This document shows, piece after piece, positions 24,314-32,787 of a DNA stretch of 51,626 nucleotides. Position numbers and translations under genes: made by a program. Position 1 is the first letter of the stretch. Each line of letters begins with the position of its first letter. The DNA comes from Methanobacterium sp. Maddingley MBC34 (GTDB lineage Archaea > Methanobacteriota > Methanobacteria > Methanobacteriales > Methanobacteriaceae): contig AMGN01000009.1 in NCBI GenBank assembly GCA_000309865.1, forward strand, positions 1 through 51,626, read 5' to 3'. The notes below the pieces were generated by a model. The model saw nothing but the letters and a program-made list of their open reading frames with translations. It was not told where the DNA came from and made no database searches.

Positions 24314-24778
24314 TCATTTGTTAAAATTTTGAATTTCTAAAACCTGTATGGAATTAGTAGGGCAGTTTAACTGGCACTCCAAACATCCAAAACATCCTTC
24401 GGTGTTTATATGGCATTTCAAATCCACTATTGAAATATTGTTCATGAGACAGGCATCCACGCATACTCCGCAGCCAATACAAGTATCTTTCACCTTGGCC
24501 TGGAATTCCTGTTCAATGAGGATATCAACAATGGTGCGGGTGTTATCAATGTCCCCAGTAAGAGAATAGGTCATATATAGGAAGTCCCGGTTACAGCAAC
24601 TGGTAAGGGCTTCTGCAACTTCTATAGAACTCCAGGATAGATTTCTACCATTTAAATAATGGGAAACTGTTGATCTGTCCATTCCCAGTTTATTTGCAAT
24701 GTCTTTTTGGAAATAACCCTGTTCTCTGAGCTTCACCGCTGCCAAGTATTTTAATCCAGATGCAATATGTTTCGGCAT
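24314..24778 (-). CDS. Helix-turn-helix / 2x[4Fe-4S] ferredoxin fusion regulator
   Basis: A 154-residue protein. Residues 10-48 form a HTH (KLREQGYFQKDIANKLGMDRSTVSHYL); residues 100-139 form a two-cluster ferredoxin domain with C100, C103, C106, C110 and C129, C132, C135, C139. C61-C62 and C122 are extra cysteines. The combination suggests a transcription factor that reads redox state, iron-sulfur supply or oxygen through its clusters. GGTGAA precedes the ATG. It is monocistronic, with its own promoter in the 180-bp gap upstream. Related fusions occur in other Methanobacteriales, but the targets are unknown to me. Confidence 0.82.
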   Translation of the reverse strand: MPKHIASGLKYLAAVKLREQGYFQKDIANKLGMDRSTVSHYLNGRNLSWSSIEVAEALTSCCNRDFLYMTYSLTGDIDNTRTIVDILIEQEFQAKVKDTCIGCGVCVDACLMNNISIVDLKCHINTEGCFGCLECQLNCPTNSIQVLEIQNFNK

Positions 24779-24958
24779 TTATTCACCATGTGCGTTAATT
24801 ACACATTAGCCAATGTTTAATATTTATAGGTTGCGACTCTTACAAAAATACGCCCTAAATCATATATTGCCTTTAATGGTATTTGTTCAATTAGATCAGA
24901 AAGAAAAACTATCAATAGAGGGTGTTAAAGGGTGAATCTAGTAATGGGAGGGGGATCT

Positions 24959-25744
24959 CTAATAACATGGATTAGGATCTAAATTGAGATTATCAACACC
25001 TAGAACAAATTTTTTATTCTGTTCTTTAACCAAGTTGTAGGATTGGTCTGTAAATGATTCATAAACAATAGCAGGCACTCCTTTCTTAATTAAGGGGATG
25101 GTGGTATATGTGGTGCTACTGGGATTGGGTGCATTGTAATAAGGGACACCTTCAAGTGTGTTGGTTAAGTTATATGCAATATCCAGAGAGGTGCCTCGTT
25201 GGATGGGTGTGAATAAGAAAACTTTTTTGGAGTATTCACCATCTGTTCCATGGACATCAACTGCTAGTGAGAATTTTTCCTGGGCAACATCTGGAACCAC
25301 ATATTCACTGGACAGTAACTGTCCGTTCATTCTTCCCTTTGAAAAGTCAGATGCATATTGAGTGACATTAATGTAATAAAGATAGTAACAGTATTTCAGG
25401 GATCCAGATTGTTCTTTAACATCTTCAGCCACAGTTTTATGGGCAGTACGTTCGCGAGGGTGTTGTCCTAGAACATAGGCTACTTTCACGGGCGAACTCG
25501 AGTTACCGTATGGTCCTTCTTTAATTACGCTGCCATATGATTCATTTCCCAGGGATTCCTGAGTGATGGGTGTTGTGGTAGGAGGTTCTTCTGCAGAATA
25601 AACATTGTAAATGGGGAATAAAAAAACCAAAAACAGGATAATAAATGTAAATATTCCTAAATACCCTTTATGGTTTTCATGGGATTGGATTTTCTTCTTT
25701 AATCCCAATATTTTCTCTTTAAAACCATCTAAATTATCTTTCAA
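24959..25744 (-). CDS. Membrane-anchored M14-like (zinc carboxypeptidase fold) protein
   Basis: A 261-residue protein with a charged N-terminus, one membrane anchor near 29-48 and an exported domain. GQHPRERT places H95 and E98 in an HxxE zinc motif, DVHGTDGEY gives a third ligand H165, and VYESF gives E229 at the position of the catalytic Glu of M14/aspartoacylase-type enzymes. This is pattern matching, not homology proof. The exported location suggests a peptidase or amidase acting on the pseudomurein envelope or on external peptides. TTG start at 25744 with GGTGGCGGT upstream. Confidence 0.6.
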   Translation of the reverse strand: MKDNLDGFKEKILGLKKKIQSHENHKGYLGIFTFIILFLVFLFPIYNVYSAEEPPTTTPITQESLGNESYGSVIKEGPYGNSSSPVKVAYVLGQHPRERTAHKTVAEDVKEQSGSLKYCYYLYYINVTQYASDFSKGRMNGQLLSSEYVVPDVAQEKFSLAVDVHGTDGEYSKKVFLFTPIQRGTSLDIAYNLTNTLEGVPYYNAPNPSSTTYTTIPLIKKGVPAIVYESFTDQSYNLVKEQNKKFVLGVDNLNLDPNPCY

Positions 25745-26072
25745 ATTAAACCGCCACCGTAAGTCCCTGCGAATAATAGTTTTCCTGTTTGTTTATTCTA
25801 AGTTAGTTCTTCTCATAAACTAATGTATAACTGCATCGATTATATAAAAGAGATTACTTTAGTCAGGAAATCCAATTGTCATAGTAAGACAGGTTAGTAA
25901 GAATACCTTTAAAATTTTTGTTAGACTACAATACTTTTTAGTCAGTCTAGATATATTTTAATAAATAAGGCAACTGATTGCAACTGATTATAATTTTCAG
26001 TAATTATTTTGAATATTAAACAACGGATCAAATCTTTTTAATAAAAATAGAAGTGATTCAGACCTGTAAAAG
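25745..26072. other. Divergent intergenic region, M14-like / truD
   Basis: 328 bp, AT-rich, with TATA-like tracts (25840-25848 and 25951-25958). TAGACT at 25923-25928 and AGTCTA at 25945-25950 form a 6-bp inverted repeat. No gene seen. Confidence 0.5.
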
Positions 26073-27353
26073 GTGTATCCAAAAAAAGTGGTTAATGAAA
26101 TGTTAAACGCAGAAACTTATTTAACCTCCCAAAAAGGTATTGGAGGACAGATCAGAGCCCTAAACGAAGATTTTTATGTGGAAGAAATCCCTGAAACCCA
26201 ACCCAGTGGTGAAGGGCCAAACACATGGCTTTGGATTGAGAAAAATGGTAGAACTACTCTGGAAGTGGTTTTAGACATTGCAAGGGAGCTTAAAATCAAC
26301 CGTAAGCAGATGGGCTTCGCCGGAATGAAAGACAAAAAAGCAGTAACCCGGCAGTGGATATGTATCAGTAACAAAACACCTGAAGAACTTCAGGGGCTGG
26401 AAGATAAGCTTCACCATGTTAAAATAATTAATATAACTCCTAATCAGAAGAAGCTGCGTATGGGACAACTGGTGGGAAACAAATTCCGGCTGATGGTAAG
26501 GGATGTGGAAGATCCGGAAGCAGCTGCTCAGGAAGCAGAGGAAATCCTCAGTGAACTAAAGGAAAGGGGAGTGCCTAACTACTATGGATATCAACGTTTT
26601 GGCAAAGACCGACCCAACACCCACTTGGTGGGTAAAGCATTGATCAAAGGAGGTGTTAAAGAGGCGGTTGATCGTTACATTGGTCATCCATTTGATACTG
26701 AGCCAAAACACATCCAGGAGGCGCGCCGATTCTATGATGAGGGTGAACTGGAAGAGTCCCTGGAGTCAATGCCTAGTGGAATGAGATACGAGAAAATGAT
26801 GCTACGTGCTCTCATTAAAGAAATGAAAAAGAGGGGAACTTTAAATGAGAAATCATACATTCTAGCACTTAGAAGTATTCCCAAACCCCTGAGCAGGATG
26901 TTTGTCCACGCATACCAGTCCTACCTTTTCAACAGGGTGGTTAGTGAACGTACCAAACTGGGTATTGACCAGTACGTGAAGGGAGATATTTTAATTGACA
27001 ATGAAGAACACCTTATCCATGAATTTAGAGAAGAAGAAATAGATACCGAGATAAAAAATTTCCAGGCCCATCCTTCAGCACCATTATACGGGAGTAAGGT
27101 GCCACTGGCCGGTGGTAAACTGGGAGAGATGGAGCAGAAAATATTGGATGAGGAAAACCTTAAACTGGAGGATTTCACTGTGCCCCAGATGCCCAAACTG
27201 GGCAGTCATGGTATACGCAGAGCTATGCGCTTTAAGATATGGGATGTGTCTGCTAAGGCAACAGAAGAAGGTGTAATGTTGAGTTTTTCCATTCCAAAAG
27301 GATGTTACGCCACTGCAGTTTTAAGGGAAGTTATGAAGGTGGATGTATATTAA
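26073..27353 (+). CDS. truD: tRNA pseudouridine(13) synthase
   Basis: A 426-residue TruD-family pseudouridine synthase that modifies U13 of tRNAs. GFAGMKDKKAVTRQW near 88-102 carries the catalytic Asp; NYYGYQRFGKDRPNTH near 169-184 is the second family block; the TRUD insertion domain occupies the middle (about 190-330) and SLSRMFVHAYQSYLFNRVVS-type sequence near 272-291 is conserved. Length is typical for archaeal TruD. The start shown is GTG 26073; ATG 26100 nine codons later is an alternative. Followed at 34 bp by a 35-aa membrane peptide. Confidence 0.93.
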   Translation: MYPKKVVNEMLNAETYLTSQKGIGGQIRALNEDFYVEEIPETQPSGEGPNTWLWIEKNGRTTLEVVLDIARELKINRKQMGFAGMKDKKAVTRQWICISNKTPEELQGLEDKLHHVKIINITPNQKKLRMGQLVGNKFRLMVRDVEDPEAAAQEAEEILSELKERGVPNYYGYQRFGKDRPNTHLVGKALIKGGVKEAVDRYIGHPFDTEPKHIQEARRFYDEGELEESLESMPSGMRYEKMMLRALIKEMKKRGTLNEKSYILALRSIPKPLSRMFVHAYQSYLFNRVVSERTKLGIDQYVKGDILIDNEEHLIHEFREEEIDTEIKNFQAHPSAPLYGSKVPLAGGKLGEMEQKILDEENLKLEDFTVPQMPKLGSHGIRRAMRFKIWDVSAKATEEGVMLSFSIPKGCYATAVLREVMKVDVY

Positions 27354-27387
27354 AGGTCAATAAGAATGATAGACGGTATCCAATGAG

Positions 27388-27495
27388 ATGAACCACATGA
27401 ATCTGGTAAACGCAATAATAGGGGCTTTTTTAGGAATTTTAGCTGCAATGGTGATTTTAATTTTCTATAACAAACTTAATCAGAATAAAGGATAG
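27388..27495 (+). CDS. Small single-TM protein (35 aa)
   Basis: Below the usual length cut-off. Translation from ATG 27388 gives MNHMNLVNAIIGAFLGILAA, then MVILIFYNKLNQNKG and a stop. It has one strong membrane helix (residues 7-27) with a GxxxG-like spacing and a basic, polar C-terminus, so the N-terminus would be outside. A second ATG at 27397 is possible. It follows truD closely and may be co-transcribed. Function unknown; small membrane proteins of this type often attach to a larger complex. Confidence 0.55.
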   Translation: MNHMNLVNAIIGAFLGILAAMVILIFYNKLNQNKG

Positions 27496-27615
27496 GATTA
27501 CCTGGATTATTTAAATAAGGTGAGATACAGCATTGAACTGTCAACAGAATGTAAAAAATGGGATCTAAAATAAAAGATGGATCTACAATTATCTTGTAAT
27601 GCCAGTGTTTAAGGG

Positions 27616-27653
27616 TGTTTATCTGCGTTATAGATGTTTATCTGCGTTATAGA
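27616..27653. repeat. Perfect 19-bp tandem duplication
   Basis: TGTTTATCTGCGTTATAGA at 27616-27634 is repeated exactly at 27635-27653. Longest of the two-copy duplications seen in this window. Confidence 0.92.
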
Positions 27654-27790
27654 GATATTTTTGGAAACAAGGTATTCATTACTAAAATCTGATTTTGGGT
27701 AATATAATTACATTTTCAATATTTTCTGTTCGATATTACTTTTCTCATGCTCTTACCAAACGCACATCAGATATCAGACCATAGGTTAAA

Positions 27791-27826
27791 TTACCCCTCA
27801 TATTAAGAGGGGTGCCCCCTCAGTAA
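27791..27826. other. Alternating hairpin element (CCCCTC / GAGGGG / CCCCTC)
   Basis: CCCCTC at 27794-27799 can pair with GAGGGG at 27807-27812 (7-bp stem including A-T, 7-nt loop), and the same GAGGGG can pair with a second CCCCTC at 27816-27821 (3-nt loop). TTAC at 27791 and GTAA at 27823 could close an outer stem. Such mutually exclusive stems are the layout of an attenuator or structured RNA, but no promoter or downstream gene makes the function clear. Confidence 0.5.
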
Positions 27827-27989
27827 TTCTTGAATAATAAAAAACGAGAGATAGCTAATTGATCTAAATTAATCCTATAATTAATCCATTTAGAAGGATT
27901 TAGTTAATCATCGTTTAGTTAATTTTTATGAAAATTAGTAAAGAAATCATTAAGAAGTTAAAATTCGAAGATATAAAAAGATTTTTGGG

Positions 27990-28011
27990 GGTTCAAATTA
28001 AATTTTGAACC
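27990..28011 (-). terminator. Hairpin at the end of the Lys-rich small gene
   Basis: GGTTCAAA and TTTGAACC form a perfect 8-bp stem with a 6-nt loop. On the minus strand the stem starts inside the last codons of the 41-aa gene and is followed by an A-rich then T-run stretch (CTTTTT), fitting a terminator. Confidence 0.55.
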
Positions 28012-28123
28012 GTTTTTTAAGCTCACTTTTTGCTCTTTTTTCTATTTCTTTGCCACCTTTTCCTTTTGCCTGTTTTTCCAGTTCTTTGGCGGCTTTTTTA
28101 GTTACTGAGTCCAGTAATCCCAT
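27998..28123 (-). CDS. Small Lys-rich protein (41 aa)
   Basis: Below the usual length cut-off. ATG at 28123 is preceded by a perfect GGAGGGA site with short spacing. The product begins MGLLDSVTKKAAKELEKQAK and ends KSELKKRFKI: about one third Lys, an amphipathic helix on either side of a GKGG hinge. It could bind nucleic acid or an acidic partner. It sits 38 bp downstream of the YHS gene on the same strand and could share its transcript; a hairpin terminator overlaps its stop. Confidence 0.65.
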   Translation of the reverse strand: MGLLDSVTKKAAKELEKQAKGKGGKEIEKRAKSELKKRFKI

Positions 28124-28161
28124 GAAATCCCTCCGTTAATGTAAGTAATTTTTGTTTAATG

Positions 28162-28308
28162 TTATTTTTCTGCATATTTTTCAGGATTTTCTTCGAACTC
28201 TTTTTTGCATCCTGGGGCACAGAAATAGTACTTTTTACCCTTGTATTCACTTATAAACTTTGCCTTGTTTTCATCTACATCCATTTTGCAGATTGGATCC
28301 ACAGCCAT
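28162..28308 (-). CDS. YHS domain metal-binding protein (48 aa)
   Basis: Below the usual length cut-off. ATG 28308 is preceded by GAGGTGAT. The 48 residues are one YHS/TRASH-like module: DPICKMDVDENKAKFISEYK then GKKYYFCAPGCKKEF and NPEKY. C7, C30 and C34 are the expected metal ligands (C-x22-C-x3-C). YHS domains of this kind occur in and beside copper ATPases; here the gene lies 114 bp downstream of copA on the same strand, suggesting a copper chaperone or sensor for the adjacent exporter. Confidence 0.85.
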   Translation of the reverse strand: MAVDPICKMDVDENKAKFISEYKGKKYYFCAPGCKKEFEENPEKYAEK

Positions 28309-28422
28309 CTTATCACCTCATTTACTTTTCCACGATTTGTAAATATGGGAGGTTATGGTTCTTATTTTTTTAGACTCTATAATCATTTTTTTATCTTCTT
28401 TTCATCCCTTCTAATTAGTTTC

Positions 28423-30888
28423 TTAAGTTTGATTTCCTTCAACTAACTCTAACTTCTTTGATGGGGGCAGGTATCCTTTTAAAAGCAGTGAAAGAGTTAC
28501 AACAGTCACTGAACTCAGAGCCATGGCTAACCCTGCATATTCTGGTCGGAAAGTAATCCCGAAAGTGGGGTAGAGTAATCCTGCAGCCACAGGTATTAAA
28601 ATCACATTGTAAGCGAATGCCCAGAAGAGGTTGAGTTTGATGCGCCCCATCACCTTCTCAGATAACTGCAATCCTGCCACGGCATCCAGTAAATTGTCTT
28701 TGATGAGTACTATCTCCCCACTTTCAATGGCCACATCAGTACCGCTACCAATGGCTATCCCTACATCGGCTTGAGCCAGGGCAGGAGCGTCATTTATTCC
28801 ATCACCCACAAAGGCTACCACTTCTCCTTGATCCTGAAGTCTTTTTACTTCAGTGGATTTATCCTCTGGCAGAACCCCTGCTGTGACGTGTTCTATGCCT
28901 ATGCTCGTGGCAATGGCATCTGCAGTTTTTTGATTGTCCCCAGTGATCATGGCTACCTCCAGACCCATCCTCTTAAGTTCACTTATGGCCTGAGGGGTGT
29001 TTTCCTTCAAGGTGTCAGCCACTCCCACAATACCGGAGAAAACATTATTTAAGGCAACCAGAACCGTTGTTTTACCTTCTGCTTCCAGTTTTGAAATCAT
29101 TTCTTCGCTTGTATCAGATATTTCAACATTATTTTCCATAAGCAGTTTCCGGTTTCCTATGAGTACAGATCTCCTGTTAACAGTTGCTGATACTCCTTTT
29201 CCCCCATAGGTGTTGAATTCATCACTATCATACAATTCGATATCATTGTCCCTGGCTTTGGTAACCAACGCTTCTGCCAGGGGATGTTGTGAATTTTTCT
29301 CCACACTGGCTGCAATCTGCAGTAAGGCTTTATCATCTGTGCTGGTCCCTATGATATTGGTAACTTCTGGTTTGCCCTTGGTCAGGGTCCCTGTTTTGTC
29401 AAAGAGAATGGTGGTTAATTTTTCGGATATTTCCAGAGCTTCACCATTTTTAATCAGTATGCCCAGTTCTGCTCCTCGTCCAATTCCCACAGTCACTGCA
29501 GTGGGTGTGGCCAGACCCAGAGCACAGGGACAGGCCACTACCAGGATGGATATGAGGATAGTGAGTCCAAAAAGGAGGGTGCTTCCCAGGAGGAAATACC
29601 ACACTATGAAGGATACTATGGCTATGGTGAGAACACTGGGGATGAAATAAGTAACAGCCTCATCAGCTATCCTCTGCACAGGTGGTTTGGACCCCTGAGC
29701 CGATTCCACCAGTTTGATTATCTGGGCCAGGACCATGTCCTTCCCAATTTTTTCTGCCCGGAATTTCAAAACCCCATTCTGGTTAATGGTTCCACCAACC
29801 ACGTTAGAACCCGCATTTTTCAGGGAGGGTATTGGTTCTCCAGTAATCATGGACTCGTCAACGTAGCTTTCACCCGAAACTACCTTACCGTCCACCGGAA
29901 TCTGTGCACCAGGTTTGACCAGTACTATATCACCAACTGTCACCTCTTCCACAGGTACCTGGATTTCAACACCATCATCATCTCCTTCATCACGAAGAAT
30001 AGTAGCTGTTTTAGCCTGCAAACCCACTAATTTCTTGATTGCAGTACCAGTACGTCCTTTTGCACGTGCTTCAAGCCACCTACCCAGCATGAGGAAACCG
30101 GCAAGCATCAGTGCAGTTTCATAGAACATGAATTCTGGGGTAAGCACGATATTGAAGGTTCCCAGTACACTGGAAACAAAGGCCACTCCAATACCCATAG
30201 AGTACATCACATCCATGTTTAGGCTACGATTTTGAAGGGAACGATAAGCCGCAGAGAAAATAGGGTAACTCACATAAATAAAGGGCAGGATAGTAACTGC
30301 CAGCATGAAATAGGCCATGTTAAAGGGTAACATCATACCGGAGTACATCAACACCATCATGGGAATGGAAACAGCAAAGGCCACAATAAATCGGTTCCTT
30401 TTACTGTTGAGATCAGCTTTGCGTAGTTTTTGCTCCTGATCTGCCTGAATTTCCCCTTCTAATCCAAGAAATTCATATCCCAGATCTTCAATGGCTTTCC
30501 TCATCTGGGCCACACTGGTCATCTGGGGGTTGTAGGTTACATAGGCCTTTTCAGCAGCCAGATTAACGTTAACTTTACTAATTCCATCAATCTTTCTTAA
30601 AACTCCCTCGATGGCCTGGACACACATGGCACAGGTCATACCTCCCACTTTAATTATGGCCTTTTCATTCACCACTGTGAAACCAACATCTTTCACCGAT
30701 CTCTCCAAATCCTGGAGTTCCACCTTATCGGGATCATACTCCACAGTGGCTTTTTCTGTTCCAAAATTAACCTGAGCCTCTTCCACACCCTCCAGTCCCT
30801 GCAGAGATTTCTCAATATTTAATGCACAGGAGGCACAGTGCATACCTGAAATTTTGATTTCAGCTTTTTTCTTAGAATCATCTACCAT
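28423..30888 (-). CDS. copA: Copper-exporting P1B-type ATPase
   Basis: An 821-residue heavy-metal ATPase. Two N-terminal HMA domains carry GMHCASC (about 14-20) and GMTCAMC (about 82-88). CPC at 453-455 is the transmembrane metal site, D497 in DKTGTLT is the phosphorylated Asp, HPLAEA is the P1B-specific HP motif, and GDGINDAPALAQADVGIAIGSGTDVA is the hinge. AYNVILIPVAAG and MALSSVTVV in the last two helices are the Cu(I)-type (P1B-1) signature. It pumps Cu(I) (or Ag) out of the cytoplasm. The YHS protein lies downstream; the amidohydrolase 24 bp upstream probably shares the transcript. Confidence 0.95.
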   Translation of the reverse strand: MVDDSKKKAEIKISGMHCASCALNIEKSLQGLEGVEEAQVNFGTEKATVEYDPDKVELQDLERSVKDVGFTVVNEKAIIKVGGMTCAMCVQAIEGVLRKIDGISKVNVNLAAEKAYVTYNPQMTSVAQMRKAIEDLGYEFLGLEGEIQADQEQKLRKADLNSKRNRFIVAFAVSIPMMVLMYSGMMLPFNMAYFMLAVTILPFIYVSYPIFSAAYRSLQNRSLNMDVMYSMGIGVAFVSSVLGTFNIVLTPEFMFYETALMLAGFLMLGRWLEARAKGRTGTAIKKLVGLQAKTATILRDEGDDDGVEIQVPVEEVTVGDIVLVKPGAQIPVDGKVVSGESYVDESMITGEPIPSLKNAGSNVVGGTINQNGVLKFRAEKIGKDMVLAQIIKLVESAQGSKPPVQRIADEAVTYFIPSVLTIAIVSFIVWYFLLGSTLLFGLTILISILVVACPCALGLATPTAVTVGIGRGAELGILIKNGEALEISEKLTTILFDKTGTLTKGKPEVTNIIGTSTDDKALLQIAASVEKNSQHPLAEALVTKARDNDIELYDSDEFNTYGGKGVSATVNRRSVLIGNRKLLMENNVEISDTSEEMISKLEAEGKTTVLVALNNVFSGIVGVADTLKENTPQAISELKRMGLEVAMITGDNQKTADAIATSIGIEHVTAGVLPEDKSTEVKRLQDQGEVVAFVGDGINDAPALAQADVGIAIGSGTDVAIESGEIVLIKDNLLDAVAGLQLSEKVMGRIKLNLFWAFAYNVILIPVAAGLLYPTFGITFRPEYAGLAMALSSVTVVTLSLLLKGYLPPSKKLELVEGNQT

Positions 30889-30911
30889 TTTTAATCCGGC
30901 CTTTTTAAGGT

Positions 30912-32150
30912 TTAAAATGTTCTAATGTCTTTAAATATTTGCCCTTCCTTCATAACTACCAGCATATTATCCGGATTTCCCAGGGAATCTATATCCTGAA
31001 GGGGGTTAATGGCACTGATTACCAAGTCGGCCAGTTTACCCTTTTCTATGGTGCCAATTTTATTCTGAAGTCCTAAAAGTTCAGAGGCATGTTTAGTGCC
31101 GGCCTGTATAGCTTCTGCAGGTTCCATACCCACTTTGCATAGAAGCCCCAGCTCTCGCAGGTTCTGCCCATGGGGACCTATGCCGCTGTCAGTACCCATA
31201 ACTATTTTAACTCCTGCTTTTTGAGCTTTTTGAACGCTTTTAAGGCCGTTAGTGAATACATTCCGGGTATCTTCACAGCTGTATTCTGGAAGTTCCCCTG
31301 CTTCTAATTTTTCCATGTTCATCAAGTGTACCAGCATGGTGGGAACCAGCCAAGCATCCTTTTCAAGTAATAGGGCAATACATTCATCATCCAGGTAGGT
31401 TCCATGTTCAATGGATTTTATACCTGCTTTCAGGGCGTTTTTTATCCCTGTTGATCCATGGGCATGGGCCATGACTGGTAAACCTCTGAAGGAGGCTTCT
31501 TCCACCATCACCTGCAACTCATCACGGGTGAACTGGGGATGTTCTGGACTGTCGTTGGCACTTATAACTCCACCGGTTACCATAACCTTCACCGCATCTG
31601 CACCTGCCCTTAAAACTTCCCGAACTCTTTTTCGAACTTCTTCAGGTCCGTCACAGACTGGATCTGGAAGTCCAGGATAGGTTGTTTTTATCTGGTGGCC
31701 GGATTTATGCTGGAAGTCGAAATGCCCACCAGTTGTGGATAGGGGCATGACACTTATTTGAAGCCGTGGCCCGGTAATCAGTCCTTTTTCCACAGCTTGT
31801 TTAACTCCAAAATCTGCTAGGCCAGCATCCCTGACTGTGGTTACCCCTGCGTTCAGGGCGCGTTTCAGATTTAGAGTGGCCTGGTAGAAATAGAGGGATA
31901 ATGGTGTGAATAACGGGTCTTCAAAGCGGAATCCATTCCACATCATGTGCACATGACAGTCAATAAAACCAGGGAGTATGAACCCTCCCCTGGCATCAAT
32001 ATATTTGATCTTATCATTCGGAAGTTTCACTGAGTCTTCAACACCAGAATCAATAATTTCCTGGTCTTTGATTAAAACTCCTGCATTTTCAAGGGGTTCA
32101 CCACCTTCACCATCTATGAGAGTTCCATTATGGATGAACAAGTACACCAT
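30912..32150 (-). CDS. Metal-dependent amidohydrolase (imidazolonepropionase-related)
   Basis: A 412-residue amidohydrolase. FIDCHVHMMWNG near 56-67 gives the HxH metal pair; KVMVTGGV near 188-195 the bridging Lys; MAHAHGSTG and SIEHGTYLD near 226-252 two more His; MGTDSG near 316 the Asp. The family includes imidazolonepropionase-like enzymes and Xaa-Pro dipeptidases of the amidohydrolase type; substrate unknown. The start was placed at ATG 32150 because AAGGTG lies just upstream, while ATG 32174 has no site. It is 24 bp upstream of copA on the same strand, though no functional link is known. Confidence 0.87.
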   Translation of the reverse strand: MVYLFIHNGTLIDGEGGEPLENAGVLIKDQEIIDSGVEDSVKLPNDKIKYIDARGGFILPGFIDCHVHMMWNGFRFEDPLFTPLSLYFYQATLNLKRALNAGVTTVRDAGLADFGVKQAVEKGLITGPRLQISVMPLSTTGGHFDFQHKSGHQIKTTYPGLPDPVCDGPEEVRKRVREVLRAGADAVKVMVTGGVISANDSPEHPQFTRDELQVMVEEASFRGLPVMAHAHGSTGIKNALKAGIKSIEHGTYLDDECIALLLEKDAWLVPTMLVHLMNMEKLEAGELPEYSCEDTRNVFTNGLKSVQKAQKAGVKIVMGTDSGIGPHGQNLRELGLLCKVGMEPAEAIQAGTKHASELLGLQNKIGTIEKGKLADLVISAINPLQDIDSLGNPDNMLVVMKEGQIFKDIRTF

Positions 32151-32507
32151 TACACCTTCTTTTGACTTAACCATGAAGTGATTTTATAATATTAATTTCT
32201 AATTTTTCTTTTATCATTAATCAGTAACTGACACTTTAATCAGTAATTGATTATTGTAGTTCATTTGTCTTATCTTTTATCTGGAAAGTGTGCAAAAAAT
32301 AATTTGATAAATATTAATGGGAAAATAACTACAGATGGGGTTATTTTTGGGAATTAATTTGTAATTTATTGTTTGTCTGGATGATAACTGAATTTTTACA
32401 CTCAATTTTTTGTTTATTAATCTTTGATGTATTGGAAATTTGAAAAGAAAAAATTATTAAGGACATGAAGGATATAATAGATATCTAATTGATAGGAGGT
32501 TGGAAAC
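32151..32507. other. Divergent intergenic region with paired TCAGTAA boxes
   Basis: About 355 bp, AT-rich, no ORF. TCAGTAACTGA (32221-32231, an odd palindrome) and TCAGTAATTGA (32240-32250) form a direct repeat with 19-bp period, about 70-100 bp upstream of the amidohydrolase-copA operon on the minus strand. They are candidate sites for a copper or other regulator. Confidence 0.45.
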
Positions 32508-32726
32508 ATGGTAAATCCGATGTTGGCTGTAGTCATATCTTTCTTTTTACCCGGTATTGGTAGTGTATATGCTGGTAAAACCATGATGGGGGTAGTGATT
32601 TTTGTCGTAGCATTGATATTGTTTGCTTCTGTTTATTTTTTAGGGGCTATTGCGTACGTATTATACATAATTGTCTGGATTTACGGTATGTATGATGCAT
32701 ACACTACTGCTAAATCCATGGTTTAA
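32508..32726 (+). CDS. Small TM2-like membrane protein (72 aa)
   Basis: A 72-residue protein with a perfect AGGAGGT site. It has a GIGSVYAGKTMMGVVIF turn between two hydrophobic stretches and ends WIYGMYDAYTTAKSM. The FLPGIGSxYAG and YDAY features match the TM2-domain/DUF5683-like group of short membrane proteins. Function unknown. First of a run of small hydrophobic proteins on the plus strand. Confidence 0.7.
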   Translation: MVNPMLAVVISFFLPGIGSVYAGKTMMGVVIFVVALILFASVYFLGAIAYVLYIIVWIYGMYDAYTTAKSMV

Positions 32727-32787
32727 TATAAATAAGAAAATAAGAATTTAATAGTTGATTTAATCAAAAGACATGGGATGTGAAAAG

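Larger units (their letters stand above)
27496..27997. other. 500-bp intergenic region with tandem repeat and hairpins
   Basis: No ORF is supported. It contains a perfect 19-bp tandem repeat (27616-27653), a G/C-rich alternating hairpin element (27791-27826), direct repeats of TTTAGTTAAT near 27899-27921 and a terminator hairpin for the minus-strand Lys-rich gene at its right edge. Confidence 0.6.
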
